Below, piece after piece: positions 22,721 to 34,363 of a DNA stretch of 64,000 bases. Source of the DNA: Nannochloropsis oceanica (Eukaryota > Sar > Eustigmatophyceae > Eustigmatales > Monodopsidaceae); assembly GCA_004519485.1 (NCBI GenBank), contig CP038128.1:389001-453000 (forward strand), written 5' to 3'. The translations under genes and the position numbers were made by a program. The notes beneath the pieces were generated by a model that did no database searches, was not told the DNA's origin, and was given only the letters and a program-made list of their open reading frames with translations. Each line of letters begins with the position of its first letter. Within the stretch, counting starts at the first letter, position 1.

Positions 22721-23474
22721 CTCGTTTGAATGGGTGGTGCTTGTTCGCTTGTTGGTCGCTTAGTTGCCTTGCTTTATGGCTATATGTGGATAGCTCGGCT
22801 GGAAAATTAAAAAAATTAAGAACAGACTATGGTCAGTGATCTTTTTGCCTGTTGCTGCTGGTTACGGTGTTTTACAACGAGATATACAAGCCTTGCCTTC
22901 CTCGGAAGGAATCAGGCACGTACGGCATCCTTCAGCAGAGACTCAATCAAAGAGGGCTGACAATCAGCCAAGCGACTCTCTGCCACTATACCACCATCAA
23001 GTTCTGCTCCCTCAAAGCTCATTCCTAATCTTGGAGGAAGAAATTTCTGTGTCATGGAAAAACGCGTTAAAACGCACCTGTCGCTGCACCATTTCCTGCA
23101 AACCCTGTTCAGTTTGTGTAAGTCAAGGCGTTTCTCGAAATTTGTTAACCGGCATGAGGGGCGTATTTCGGGCGTAGTTCTACGCGCTCATGCCGATTTT
23201 ATTTCTCCGAATGGATCATGCAGACAATCACAAAAATCACATTCAATCAACTCACTATGATGTCTTGCGTGTTTTGTAGATTTTGGCTTGGCTCGGAGCG
23301 CATGGACTGGAGGAGGTTGATCTGTTCGCCCCCGTGCTTTGTGGGACAGACACAGCGATAACAGCAAGCGACCACCAAATCAATTTCATGCATAAGCAAA
23401 AGGGATGCGCATAATACTTTAATTTACTTTTTTGGCATATTCGAAGTCTCCTATCCTCCCTGCTATGGACCCAA
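22721..23474. other. Intergenic region upstream of the aquaporin gene
   Basis: Lies between the aquaporin start and the stop of the CRM-domain gene, both on the minus strand. No gene, repeat or RNA was recognised. Confidence 0.4.
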
Positions 23475-24685
23475 CTACTCAGGAGGAGCCTCCGCGGTAA
23501 GCCTTACCATGTCTATCCTTGGAGGGTTCCCTGGTTTAAAGAGAAGGTAGGTATGACCAATCACTTGCACCAACTCCGCGCTGACGGCCTCTGCCATAGC
23601 CTCCCCGACAGTTTTTGCCTCTTTCTTTTTAGCAGCGAAGAGCACGCGGATATTTACCTACAGGCGGAGGAGCGATAGACAAAAAACAGAAAATGTGAAA
23701 TGAGAGACGCTTACACAACGCCACTGACGTCTGCACGCGCAATATTTAAGTAGGACTACCACAGTATTTTTATTTTCTCCCTTTGCCTAGTCCGGAGAGG
23801 TTCCCCGTGCCTCCCTTTCCCATCCAACCAATCGCACTAACCAGCTCGTGGGCTCGTAATGCGGTCTCGACCTCGATGCGAAACCGATCGGATGGCGGAG
23901 TTTCAGACTGCTGCATGGTGAAAAGGGATTTGTCCGCCTTTTTGCGCCCTGCGTTATGGATAGCGCACGAATAATGTGAGACAGTGAGAGGGGCAAGGCG
24001 AGAGGGGATAGGCGGGTGAGTGCACGATCTGCAGGCTCGGTACTTCCGCAAGGATCGAGCGGACAGATGAAAACACGGCCGATTCATTTATGGATGAAAG
24101 CATTCCAGTTATAGGACATGCGCTTAAGAGGAATTAATACAAAAGGGTATGACAGTCATTCTAAATGAGCGAGTAGAGAAATAAGCAAGCATACAGAGAA
24201 GAAATTCTGGTAGTAATAGCATCCATAAACAACGCGTACCTGCCAGTGACCGCAGGGCGCGCCGATGTTTGCCCTTGAAAGTCGAGGAAAATACAGAAAC
24301 CGAGGAGGAAGAGACCGCACTGCCGCGGCCGCTGGTACTACCGTAGCCGTCATTCTCATCGTCATCTTCCTCATCGTCCCCGGTCGGGGCAGCCAAGAGT
24401 CGGGAGATAGTCAAGATTGAACCAAATCGCGCGATCCCTAAATTTGTAAACATAACAAGCATCTGAGTAAGTGGCTTACCTCACGATAAACTCGATCTTT
24501 GCGCTATCTCACATGCCACCCACCCATGCACACATACCTGATGACGCCACCTGCATGAAGCCTCCTCGTCTTGACCTGGACACAGCCGCAGCAGGCGCGG
24601 CGGGTCCCGCGAAGGCCACCAAGCTGGCCAATTGAAGCATGAAGCAGAGAAATAGCATTAGGAGCCTCCCGCTGGACGTCATCAT
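23475..24685 (-). CDS. Plastid-targeted CRM/YhbY-domain RNA-binding protein
   Basis: Four minus-strand exons join in frame: 24538-24685, 24240-24437, 23842-23948 and 23475-23657, giving 211 residues. The N-terminus is a hydrophobic signal peptide ending LVAFAGP followed by Ala/Arg-rich sequence, an ASAFAP-type plastid leader. The second exon adds an acidic linker. The C-terminal domain reads KGKHRRALRSLAG, then DRFRIEVETALRAHELV, then AELVQVIGHTYLLFKP, which matches the YhbY/CRM fold (bacterial YhbY binds pre-50S ribosomes; plant CRM proteins act in plastid intron splicing). The GxxG loop region between the first helix and first strand is unusual: the glycine-rich turn of YhbY is replaced by a Lys-rich stretch. 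The start codon could be 24685 or the adjacent ATG at 24682. Single-exon gene callers would miss this gene. Confidence 0.83.
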
Positions 24686-25084
24686 GTAGTCGCTGGAAGG
24701 GGAACCAACGGAGCTCGACGGGAGCCTGTGGCATGGGGGGAGGCAGGTTGAGGTGGGGAGGTTTGGTCGTGTTTGCGCGGGTCGTGTCTTGGTTGCTTCG
24801 CCCAGTCCAGCTGCTACGCCAGATAGGGCTTATATATCGAGATAGGGCTGGCTCTATGTGTGCGGTGCGCAAGCTTCGCATCATACGAAGAGGTGTGAGT
24901 GAAAATGTGCCTTGCGACGCATTGCGCGAACGAGAGGGGGGCATCATAACATAGCGGAAGCAGCCAACTTCAGGGCGACTTGACGATGATGATGATGCTA
25001 TGACGATCGGAAGCTGATTACTCGAACCACCACACGCATAACACACGCTAAATCACCAGCGTAGACTTCTCAAGGCAACCTGGA
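24686..25084. other. Intergenic region between divergent genes
   Basis: About 400 bases between the CRM gene and the plus-strand AlkB-like gene, presumably holding both promoters. A minus-strand frame is open across much of it, but its translation is not protein-like. Confidence 0.4.
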
Positions 25085-28000
25085 ATGTCAGAGGAGGATA
25101 TCCCAATAGCCAGCAACCCGTCATCTACCACCAAAGGTGGGCAAGGACAAGACAAAGCAAAGAAAGGACTTCATCATCAGAAAAGCCACGTGAATTCGCA
25201 GGCCGCCACTACCACCTCGCCACCGCAAGAAGGACCGGCCGGCGGAAGTGTAGAGCACAAGCGCACATCGACAGGGAAAGCTCCTCCGCGCAAGTCGAGC
25301 TCCACCAACAAGTGAGTACGAGTGGGATCGAGAGAAAGAAGGAAAGAAAGGAAGAAGATGCCTCCGATGACGCCGCCTTTTGTCACGCCCCCTTTCGTAT
25401 GCATGCATGATGGCGCGTGGGATGACTTGCGTCCTCTCATGGTGGTTGTACGATATGAGTGTTTCCATAAAGGAGTGTGGATGGACGAATAGTCCGTGCG
25501 AGCCATAACTTCATATGCCCTTGTTCCCTCATACCAGATGACGAATCAAGACATTTATTCATATCTCTAAACCTATGTCTCTACCCCCATCATTCCTTTC
25601 CCTTCCGCCAGGTCCACGCCCTCCAGCGCCGACAACACCGCCGTCAGCGCCTCGACAGAAGTCGTCGGAGACTTGGGCATCTCTTCTTCTTCCCCTTCCA
25701 TGGAATACTCCCTCCCTACCGTCGGCCCTCCCAAGAAAGCGGGCAAAAGCAAAGCCAAGAATAGTGCCGCCGCTGCCGCCGCTGCTGCTTCTGCTGCCGC
25801 TACCGCTGCTCCTGCCGATGCTGACGCGCATCGGCATATGCCCGTGAATGGGACATTTGATGCCCCTCCTGTGGCGTTTCCGGGTAGCCCCTCCATTACT
25901 AGTGCTCCTCCTCCCCCTCTTCCCTCCGGCCACCCTTCCGCAGGAGCACCGGCGAAAAAGAGCGGAGGCGGGAGTAAGAAAAACCTGGTGGGGCGCGAGC
26001 ATATCTGTCAGCACGATTCTCTGTGTAATGAACCCAGGACGACTAAGGACCGAGGGGGGGGAATGCATGTGTTCTGTGCCCGGCATAAGGAGGAGAAGCA
26101 AAAGGCCTGGCGAGAAGCGGCGAAACGGTACAGGGAACGGAAACGGTTGGAGGTATCCTGGGAGCAAGGCCAAGGGGAAGCACGACGGGGTGGTGGTGGA
26201 GGAGGAGGAGCAGGAGGAGGGGCGTTGCCGCCTGAGTTCTTCCAGAAGGGGGGAGGAGGGAGTGGTGAGGGGATAGGAGGCAAGCGAGGAGCAGCCGGGG
26301 GGCATGTGAGCCATTATAAACCGCCCACTGCTATTGCTCAACCGCTGCGGGAGCAGTTGCAATTGCAGCAGCAGCAGGAAACAGAGCAGCAGCAGCATCA
26401 TCATCATCATCAAGCGCAGCAGCATCCCCCGTTCGCTTTCCCCCCCCCTCCGATGGCTCTGCCGCCCCCAGTGGTTGCCGGTGGTCCGCCTCCTCCTCAG
26501 CCTCTCATCGCCAGCAGCCCCGAAGAACTTAGCAATGACACTCCTTCTTCTGCTGCTGCTGCTCCTGCAGGCGGTGAAGGCGCTGCAGCTCTCACCTCTG
26601 GCATTAAGCCTATGCTTCCTCATTCACACTCAGGTGACTCGATCAACGACTCGACCGGCGGTGGCGCTCCGCCCCCCCCCCTTCCCTCCCTTCCTACCCT
26701 TGACCGTCCTTCCTCCCCGCGTGGCGATCGGACGTCTCATTCCACCTCGTCCTCCTCGTCCTCCTCCTCTGCCACCTCAATCACCACTGGTACCACCCCC
26801 TCCTCCCTCCCTTCCTCCCTCCCTCCTTACTCTCCCCCAGCGGGCATTTCCCGCGCCATCGCTGCCTGGCCTTTGTTCTGGTGTCAGAAGGAGATGATGC
26901 GATTCGTCCCGATGGAAACCCGTCAGTTAATCAAGAAGGATTTCGACAATTTTTCGCAGGGGCGACCTGGCTTTCGCGCCTATGCCGTCCAGCACCGGTT
27001 GAGCTATGAGCTGAACGCGGCGCCGAGGAGGTACCGGGGAAAGGCGGGACAAGGGGGTCTGCTGGGAGTAAAGCTTTGGGAGCTGGAGAAGTTTGAGTGG
27101 TTTGACAGTCTGTTGAAGTTCTTGGCCAACGAGTGGTGGGATGTGGGGGTGATCATGTGGTGTGAGGAGGTGGGGAGGGAGGAGGGGGGGAGGGAACGGT
27201 CGAGGCTGGAGGCGTACTTAAGGGAGGCTGGAGCGACGATAGAGAGACGAAAAGCAGTGCTGCTCAGCCTGATGGGTAGTGTGCACTTGAGGAGCTACGA
27301 CTGGCAGGAAGGGGTTGAGGAGGGTGAGGAGGAGGGAGGGCAAGGAGGGAGGGAAGGAGGGAAGGGAGGGGGAGGGCCACGATTTGGGCAGATGTGCATG
27401 GTGATCAATATCCATGGACAGGGAGAGGTGGTATTTAGGAAGAGAAAGGGAGGCGGAAAGAAGGAGGAGGTCTTGCGGATGCCGTTGAAGAGTGGTGATG
27501 TGTATTGCTATACGGGGGAGTACAGGTACGGGTGTGAAGAGCGGGTGGAGCTAGATCAGGAATTGAGTCCTTACCGATGCTTCATTGCCATTCGATTTTG
27601 GTTGCCGGGACGGGAGTGGCTTGCGCGGGTCGTGAGGGACGAGGGGGAGGGAGGGGGATTTCAAGGGTGGAGGAAGCTGGACAAGGCGGACAAGGAGAGG
27701 GAGGGGAGGTGGGGAATGGAGCCGGGGATGGTGATGGTCAGTCCCACCTATGCAGGTATGGCGCGGGTTATGGGGGAGGCGGATTCCGGGGCGGCGTGCG
27801 GTGTGGCTGGAGGGGGAGGGAACGGAGTTGGAGGGGGAAAGAAGGGAGGGAAGAAGGCGGTGGGAGAAGGGAAGGAGGGAGGAGGGGGAGAGGAGGGGGA
27901 ATGTGGAGGCGGGGAGGGAGGAGGAGAAAGAGTGAAAGAGGTGGCGGCAGGCGCAGCGGTTTCATCAACGACAGTGTCCGCGGCGTCATCGGTGGCGAGC

Positions 28001-28261
28001 AAGGAAGAGGGAGGGGAGGGGGAAGGCAAAAAAGAGGTAGAGGAGGAGGAGGAGCGGAAAGAGGCAGAAGAGGCTCAGGGGGCGGGGATGAATGTGGAGG
28101 CTCAGGCTGATACGAAGAAGGATGAGGAGGACAAAGTGAAGAAGGAAGAGCACGAGGGGGAGGGAGAAGAGAAGGAGGCACAAGAAGGAATTAAAGAGGA
28201 GGCACAGATGGTCAAGGAGGAGGAGGGGAAGGAAGGAGAGGATGACTTGATGCAGGTGTAG
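25085..28261 (+). CDS. Large disordered protein with small Cys/His cluster and AlkB-like region
   Basis: Two exons, 25085-25311 and 25612-28261, joined at phase 2 over a GT-AG intron, give 958 residues. I do not recognise the protein as a whole. Around residue 200 is a compact Cys/His cluster (HICQHDSLC ... FCARHK) followed by a highly basic helix (KRYRERKR). A long Ala/Gly/Pro/Gln-rich region follows. From about 430 to 750 the sequence is folded-looking; its last part (MCMVINIHGQGEVVF, then MPLKSGDVYCYTGEYRYGC, then YRCFIAIRFWLP) follows the pattern of the C-terminal strands of AlkB dioxygenases, including the two Args near the 2-oxoglutarate site. The distal His expected after the RY position is replaced (CEERV), so catalysis is doubtful. 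The C-terminus is Gly, Lys and Glu-rich and disordered. Function unknown. Confidence 0.7.
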
Positions 28262-28409
28262 ACTGAAGACAGAAAAGATAAAAAGAGATCAAGGGAAATG
28301 ATAGACAGTACAGGAAGTATACGATGGAAGCGCATGGTTCGATGACAGTATTGTTGGGAAGAAGAAAGCAAACGAATGAGAAGGGAAGTACATGGTCATG
28401 CGTGAGTTA

Positions 28410-28465
<56 letters not shown>

Positions 28466-29118
28466 CTGTGATAAAGTAATACGAGAGAAGGAAATAGGAA
28501 GGGGCACCGGCGATACGTATGTACGAGTACGGTAGTATTTCTACTTCTGTTATCGAATGGAGTTGAAGGGAAGAAGAGGGGGAGATAGAGTGGAAGGGGT
28601 GCGTGAAAGAGTCCTATAAAAAGCGAGACATGTGATGTGATCGTTATCATGTGATCAGTAGGGAGGGGAAAAAGGGAGAGAGAGAGTTGTGAATCAGCAG
28701 AAAAAAGAGAAGAAGAAGAAGAGGAGGAGGAAAAACGAGACACAGAAGGATGAAGTAAACGAAGGAAGACGACTTGCAGAGAAAGGATGAAGAAGACTTG
28801 AGAAAGTTGGATGACAGATACCTATCTAAAGACCAAAAAAACGGTCGCCAAGGCGCCTGTCAGTGAGAAGGCCGAAGGGCGTCAATAATCAGAATGGGTG
28901 TTCATGGGAGAAAAAATGGCAGATGGGATGCGTCCGAGGAACGAAAGTGAGTATGAGTCGGCGAAATGAAGATGAAAGACAAAAGAAGAGATGACAAGTA
29001 GAAGGCACATTCATCTATCTGTCTACCAAATTTCGCTTTCCGTAGCTTGTTATGCTCCATCCTTTTCCCCCCCTTGTACACTGTACATCCCAGCACCTCG
29101 TTCGTGCCGTCCTCACTA
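28262..29118. other. Intergenic region between convergent genes
   Basis: 3' flanks of the AlkB-like gene and the aldose epimerase gene. Contains a long GT microsatellite (28414-28464) and purine-rich sequence around 28680-28740. No gene recognised. Confidence 0.5.
28414..28464. repeat. GT microsatellite, about 25 units
   Basis: Uninterrupted alternating GT over about 51 bases in the 3' intergenic region. Such tracts can adopt Z-DNA and are usually length-polymorphic. Confidence 0.95.
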
Positions 29119-30967
29119 TCACTCTCGTTCTCTCGGGATTGTTTGAAACACATGGTAGGTAAAATGCCGGTACACCTGCCCAGGCCGCAAAACCACGCTC
29201 TCCGCCGCCCCCTCCGTAGGATCATTTATCGCATTCGGGAAAAACTCTGTCTCAAGACAAACCGCCCCGTGCTGCTCTCCCTTCTCCTCACTTAGCCAAT
29301 TTGCCGTATATATCTGCAAGCCCGGCTGCGTCCCATACACATGCATCACCCTCCCACTTTCCTTTTCCGTAAGACTAGCCATATACCGAGCCTGATTCCG
29401 AATCGACTTCCCTTCCTCCCTCTCCTCCTCCTCCTCCATCATCTCCCCCTGCGCTTCAGCTTGTTTCCTCTTGTCCACGTTTTCCCCTTTCTCCTTCTTG
29501 CCTCCCTTCGTTGACGTCACTCTCCGTGACGCCGCGGGGTCATAATCCTCAATCACGTAACAATGATCGAATCCGGGCTTGCCCCCTCCATCAATCAGAG
29601 GAATGCGATTCCCCAGTTGGGATCCTGAGCCATCACGGAGGTCGAAGGGCGTCCCCTCAACGGGCTGTAGCACGCCAGTCGGGATCTGGTTAGGTCCTAC
29701 TTCCAGGATGTGTGTAGCGTTTACGTGGAGGAAGTGGTCATGGGCCTGTGGGGGAGGGGGGAGGGAAAGGAGGGATGGAGGGAGAGCTTGGTTGAGGAAA
29801 GAACAAGAGGGTGGATAGAGCGGGCGAGGAGATACGAGCAGTAGAGACGGCAATAAAATGGCCGACACTTGTACAAGTGAGACCACGCATGCGTGCCCAT
29901 ACGCTTTCAAAAGCCATGCCGTCATTGCGGGCGCGGGTCCGACTGTACCTTCCGGATGTGTTTACCACCTGCATCTTCCCCACCGAGGTTCCAGTACGCG
30001 TGGTTACTCAAGTTTATGGGGGTAGCCGCGTCTGTTTCTGCCCGAAAATCCATCTCGAGGACATCCTGGTCGATCAGAATGCTGTAGATTGCCTGATTAT
30101 GTTGAGAAGGAGGGGAATGGGTATTAGCAATCAAGAAGAATGAAAAAGAGGTCTGACCGAGAAATACCAGCTGCTACATTTATCCCGACTCCTCCCCTCC
30201 TACATAAGCTCTGCATGAGCAAACACTCGCGTACCGCCACACTCAATGAAATGCGCACCACACAACCCGCGCACCTGCACCGTCACGAAGCCAGGATAGC
30301 CCTCGTCGCCGTCGGGGCTGTGCAACGTGAAGATGACGCCCACAGCCTTATCATTCTTAAATGTCTTGCCTTCCCACATTCGTTTGTCAAAGCCTTGAAT
30401 GCCGCCATGGAGGCTGTTGGGCCCGTTGTTGGTCGCCAGTGTGTAGTCCTATAATTTAAGAGAAGGAGAGGTTTGTGGTCAAGGGTGGAGGGACAAATGG
30501 TTGAGGCCAAATGTGCTAAAAACGACGAGACAAGGTACGAGGCACCAAAATTTCGGAGAGACTTATGAGCAATACCATGAGTTTTCATCCGTGAGGCTCC
30601 ATGACCTTTTGCGGTGTAGGAAACGTTTCTCCCGGCCCTCCCCACACACCTTTTTCCCGTTCCTATACAAGCCACGTACCTTGCCGTCCAGCTTAAACAT
30701 GCCGTTTGCCACCCGATTGGCCACGCGCCCAACCGTTACACCCATGTACATTTCGTTCTTTCCAAATTTATTTGAGAAAAGCGTAACATTGTCTAATTTG
30801 CCGTCCCGGTCCGGGGCTCGAACGGAGATGAGTGTCGCGCCGTAGTCCATCATCGAGATGCTGAGAGAGCCGTTCGACACCTCAAAACTATGCACGGCCG
30901 TGTCAGGGGGACCAGACAGCCCAGCTGAGATCCGTTTAATGGCGTAGGGAGGGGTAGACTGAGACAT
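29119..30967 (-). CDS. Aldose 1-epimerase (galactose mutarotase)
   Basis: Four minus-strand exons, each ending at phase 0: 30680-30967, 30275-30448, 29949-30092 and 29119-29745, giving 410 residues. Family landmarks appear in order: MDYGATLISVRAPDR and GVTVGRVANRVANG near the N-terminus, GPNSLHGGIQGFDKRMW with the catalytic-site His, SPDGDEGYPG, INLSNHAYWNLGG with the second key His, and a C-terminal LETEFFPNAIND carrying the catalytic Glu. The enzyme interconverts alpha and beta anomers of hexoses, the entry step of the Leloir pathway. A charged insert of about 35 residues (Lys then Glu-rich, around 29400-29510) sits in a surface loop and is unusual. No targeting peptide, so cytosolic is likely. 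Confidence 0.93.
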
Positions 30968-31838
30968 GATATGCGACGGGCGTTGGGGGTCTGTTGGGGA
31001 GTGGGGAGGGGGGGGAGGAGGTTATTGCGGGGAAGGGAGTTGAATCGAGGACAGGCATAAATGTGTCAGAGCCGCTCAAGGCTCGACATGTATCGAGCGC
31101 ATACGACCTACGTACCCCGCCCAAAGGTGTGGGTTGCTTTGGACGGAACAGTATGGGCATGCGTCGACATGCGCCATAGAAAGCCCTTCCCGAGAGTACA
31201 GTCAAAAGTAACAAGACTAGACAAGACAATAGCCCCCAAAAAGCCGATCCAGACCCTCGCCCCAGAACGGCCCTCCAACTGACAACAAACAAGCGTACGA
31301 TCTCATTGTCAGTGTCACGCCGGAGGGTGGACTCGCGGACAAGAAAAGCAATGCAGTGCGACGATAGACTGCAGTTGGGTTCGGCGACGACCACTCGCGC
31401 GCGAACGGTCACATGTGAGACTCGGGTGAAGCAATGGCCTGCAAGGATCCGGGCTTTACACCATTTACCTCGGCCGGCTAATCAATCTCCTCGCACTATA
31501 GGCTTGGTAGCATGTCGTCATTGGGGTTTTTAGTGAGCCTCTTGTTGTGTTTAAGGGTGGCGGCTTCCGTATTACCATGCTATTTACAATGACATGGGAT
31601 GATGGATACTCCACACGCCTCTATCCTCTTAATTTCTGCTTGATAAGGCCATAGACAAGCCGCCCGCCAACCCCTAAGCTGACATGCCGCATAAAGTGTC
31701 GCAATTACAGACAACTAGAACAGACGCACGTCCATGAGCGACCTGGCTGGGGCAGCTCAATTTCTGTCCCGCGTCCCATCACCCACCATTCCTCTGCCCT
31801 CTCCCACCCTTCTGACCTCAACACATAGCAGGCCTATC
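30968..31838. other. Intergenic region between divergent genes
   Basis: Separates the aldose epimerase start from dyskerin. ORFs in it are short and random-looking. An upstream in-frame ATG for dyskerin lies at 31734. No RNA gene recognised. Confidence 0.4.
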
Positions 31839-33332
31839 ATGGGCAAAAAGGACAAGAAGGCCGCGGCCTCCTGTGGCGACGATGAAAGTGCCACCGGGTT
31901 GCCCTCGACCGAGTTTATGATCAAGCCCGAGACCGCCACACCTAAGCTGGACACATCCACCTGGCCTCTGCTCCTCAAGAACTACGATCAGCTTCACGTC
32001 CGGACCGCGCGCTATACGCCCATTCCCATGGGTTCTTCTCCCCTGAAGCGCCCCTTAAAAGAATATCTGCGGTATGGTGTCATCAACTTGGACAAGCCGG
32101 CCAACCCATCGTCTCACGAGGTGGTGGCGTGGATCAAGCGGATTCTCCGGGTGGAAAAAACGGGGCACTCGGGCACGCTCGACCCCAAGGTAACAGGCTG
32201 CCTAATCGTTTGCATTGACCGGGCCACCCGCCTAGTCAAGGCCCAACAGGGGGCGGGGAAAGAGTACGTGGGCGTGGTTCGTTTGCACGGGGCGATTGAA
32301 GGACACGGAAAGTTGATGCGCGCGGTGGAGACGTTGACGGGGGCTTTGTTCCAGCGTCCACCTCTGATTGCCGCCGTCAAGCGTCAGCTGCGCATTCGAA
32401 CCATCTACGAGAGTAAACTGGTAGAGTATGATGAGAAGAGGCATTTGGGAGTGTTTTGGGTGAGTTGCGAGGCAGGGACGTACATCCGGACGTTGTGTGT
32501 GCATTTGGGGTTGTTGGTGGGGACGGGAGGGCACATGCAGGAATTGCGGCGGGTAAGGTCTGGGGTGTTGACTGAGAACGACCACTTGATGACGATGCAT
32601 GACGTGTTAGACGCACAGTATTCGTATGATACGTATAAAGATGAGACTTACCTGCGCCGGGCGGTGTTGCCGTTGGAGATCTTGTTTGCGAATACGAAGA
32701 GGGTGGTGGTGAAGGATAGTGCGGTCAATGCCATCTGCTATGGGGCCCGACTGATGATCCCAGGCTTGTTGCGGTTCGCGGATGGTATTGAAGTAAACGA
32801 TGAGGTGGTGATGGTGACGACGAAGGGGGAGGCAATTGCAGTGGGGATAGCCCAGATGACGACGGCTGTAATGGCCACGTGCGACCATGGCATGGTGGCG
32901 AAAATCAAGCGAGTGGTGATGGAACGAGATACCTACCCCCGAAGATGGGGGCTGGGACCAGTGGCAACCAAGAAGAAGGGTTTGATGAAGGAGGGGAAGT
33001 TGGACAAGCACGGACGGCCGAACGCGGATACGCCCAAGGAGTATCTGGAAGCTTTTGAGGGCAAGGGAGGACCGGCGGCAGCGGCAGGGGCAGGAGCAGG
33101 AGGAGGTGAAGTTGTGAAGAAGGAGAAGAAGAAGGAGAAGAAAGAAAAGAAGGAGGTGGAGGATGTGGCAATATCGGTGGCAGATGGCAGCGGAGGGGAG
33201 GAGAATGGCGAGGGAAAGAAGAAGAAAAAGAAGGACAAGAAGGAGAAAAAGCGACCGGCGGAGGAAGTGCCGTCATCTCCCGAGGCGGCAGAGGAGAAGA
33301 AAAAGAAGAAGAAGAAGAGCAAGGGGGAGTAA
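31839..33332 (+). CDS. CBF5: Dyskerin/Cbf5, H/ACA RNP pseudouridine synthase
   Basis: A single-exon protein of 497 residues from the ATG at 31839 (MGKKDKK); the same frame has an earlier ATG at 31734 that would add 35 Ser/Pro-rich residues with no dyskerin-like features. After an N-terminal extension comes the dyskerin-specific [19 protein letters not shown] block. The TruB catalytic domain follows with the catalytic Asp at about residue 115 ([11 protein letters not shown]), and [18 protein letters not shown] and [15 protein letters not shown] motifs. A PUA domain lies at about 285-340 ([16 protein letters not shown]). The C-terminus is a long Lys/Glu-rich tail of KKEKK type, as in other dyskerins. 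The enzyme modifies rRNA and snRNA guided by H/ACA RNAs and is part of telomerase in many eukaryotes. Confidence 0.95.
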   Translation: MGKKDKKAAASCGDDESATGLPSTEFMIKPETATPKLDTSTWPLLLKNYDQLHVRTARYTPIPMGSSPLKRPLKEYLRYGVINLDKPANPSSHEVVAWIKRILRVEKTGHSGTLDPKVTGCLIVCIDRATRLVKAQQGAGKEYVGVVRLHGAIEGHGKLMRAVETLTGALFQRPPLIAAVKRQLRIRTIYESKLVEYDEKRHLGVFWVSCEAGTYIRTLCVHLGLLVGTGGHMQELRRVRSGVLTENDHLMTMHDVLDAQYSYDTYKDETYLRRAVLPLEILFANTKRVVVKDSAVNAICYGARLMIPGLLRFADGIEVNDEVVMVTTKGEAIAVGIAQMTTAVMATCDHGMVAKIKRVVMERDTYPRRWGLGPVATKKKGLMKEGKLDKHGRPNADTPKEYLEAFEGKGGPAAAAGAGAGGGEVVKKEKKKEKKEKKEVEDVAISVADGSGGEENGEGKKKKKKDKKEKKRPAEEVPSSPEAAEEKKKKKKKSKGE

Positions 33333-34363
33333 ACGAGGAGAGACTCAGAGGTCGGGGTGGAGGGACAGCGATGAAACAATACGATGTGACGCGTGTACGT
33401 TTGCTTTGCGCGGGGTGTGTGTGTATGTATGCGTTTGGAATACTATCAAGGAAAGAAGCGAATGGGGAGGTAACATCCCGCCCGCTACCCACTGCCTGCC
33501 GCTCGCCGGCCTGCGTGCATAGCCCCACGAAGATTAAGGAAAGATAAGCGACAGCAATGAGAAACATTGGCGGTGATAATTTGCCTTCGGCTTCTTTCAA
33601 GAGAAGACGCTTCTGTTGGGCATTCCAAAGAAGTGGGTCGAGACCTCCTCTCACGCCAAAACCATCCTTGTCATGCAATCAAACACGTTCCTCTTAATCA
33701 ATTTCGCAACGGGTGCACATGTAAACATGACTAGGAAGCGCATAACAAAGAAACAACAGCTTACAGCACCAAGGGAGAAAAATGGTAATTGCTCACCAAT
33801 AATGCCCGATTTTCGACTCATATTTGACTTGCAAGTTTTTCCTCTACCAATAAATTCATAATAGTACCAAAATCCCAAAGAATTACCTCAATTAGCTCTT
33901 TTCCACCGAACAAGGTTTCTCCATTGAGGAACGTGTACCGGGCCCTCCCAGCCTCAATCAATCCTTGAAGCAGAAGCAGACCGACCGACCGACAGACGAC
34001 ACCTCGGAAATTTAGCAGTAAATTAATAGATTAAACCACGCGCAATGACTATTTCGGTCGATAAGGATATGAATGTGTTGTTCATTTCTTATCTTGGGTC
34101 GATATCACCTGGGAAATACACCCTTTTCCCGCACACTGTTCCTCGTGATGCGTTTCACTTGGGTTTTCACTTGAAATTTACTCGAATTTACTTGTCCCAG
34201 GAAGATTCCGACGATTAAAAATCCCCCTTAAAAAAATAAGTGAGTTGTTCGTGTCGCCGCCTTCTTATTTACAATTACCCCATCCACATTGCACTGCAGT
34301 ATGTTCAAGCATTACTCATAGTCCTTTCACTTTTACAAACACAGGCACTCGACGGCTTGTTCG
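33333..34363. other. Intergenic region
   Basis: 3' flank of dyskerin followed by the upstream region of the Zn2Cys6 gene. The part from about 33700 to 34240 is clearly AT-rich compared with the rest of the window. An 81-codon ORF (33616-33861) has no recognisable features. No tRNA or snoRNA could be recognised by eye. Confidence 0.45.

Noticed and set aside
33616-33861. Plus-strand 81-codon ORF downstream of dyskerin
   Set aside because: No domain, no conserved motif, and located in an AT-rich intergenic stretch where random ORFs are expected.
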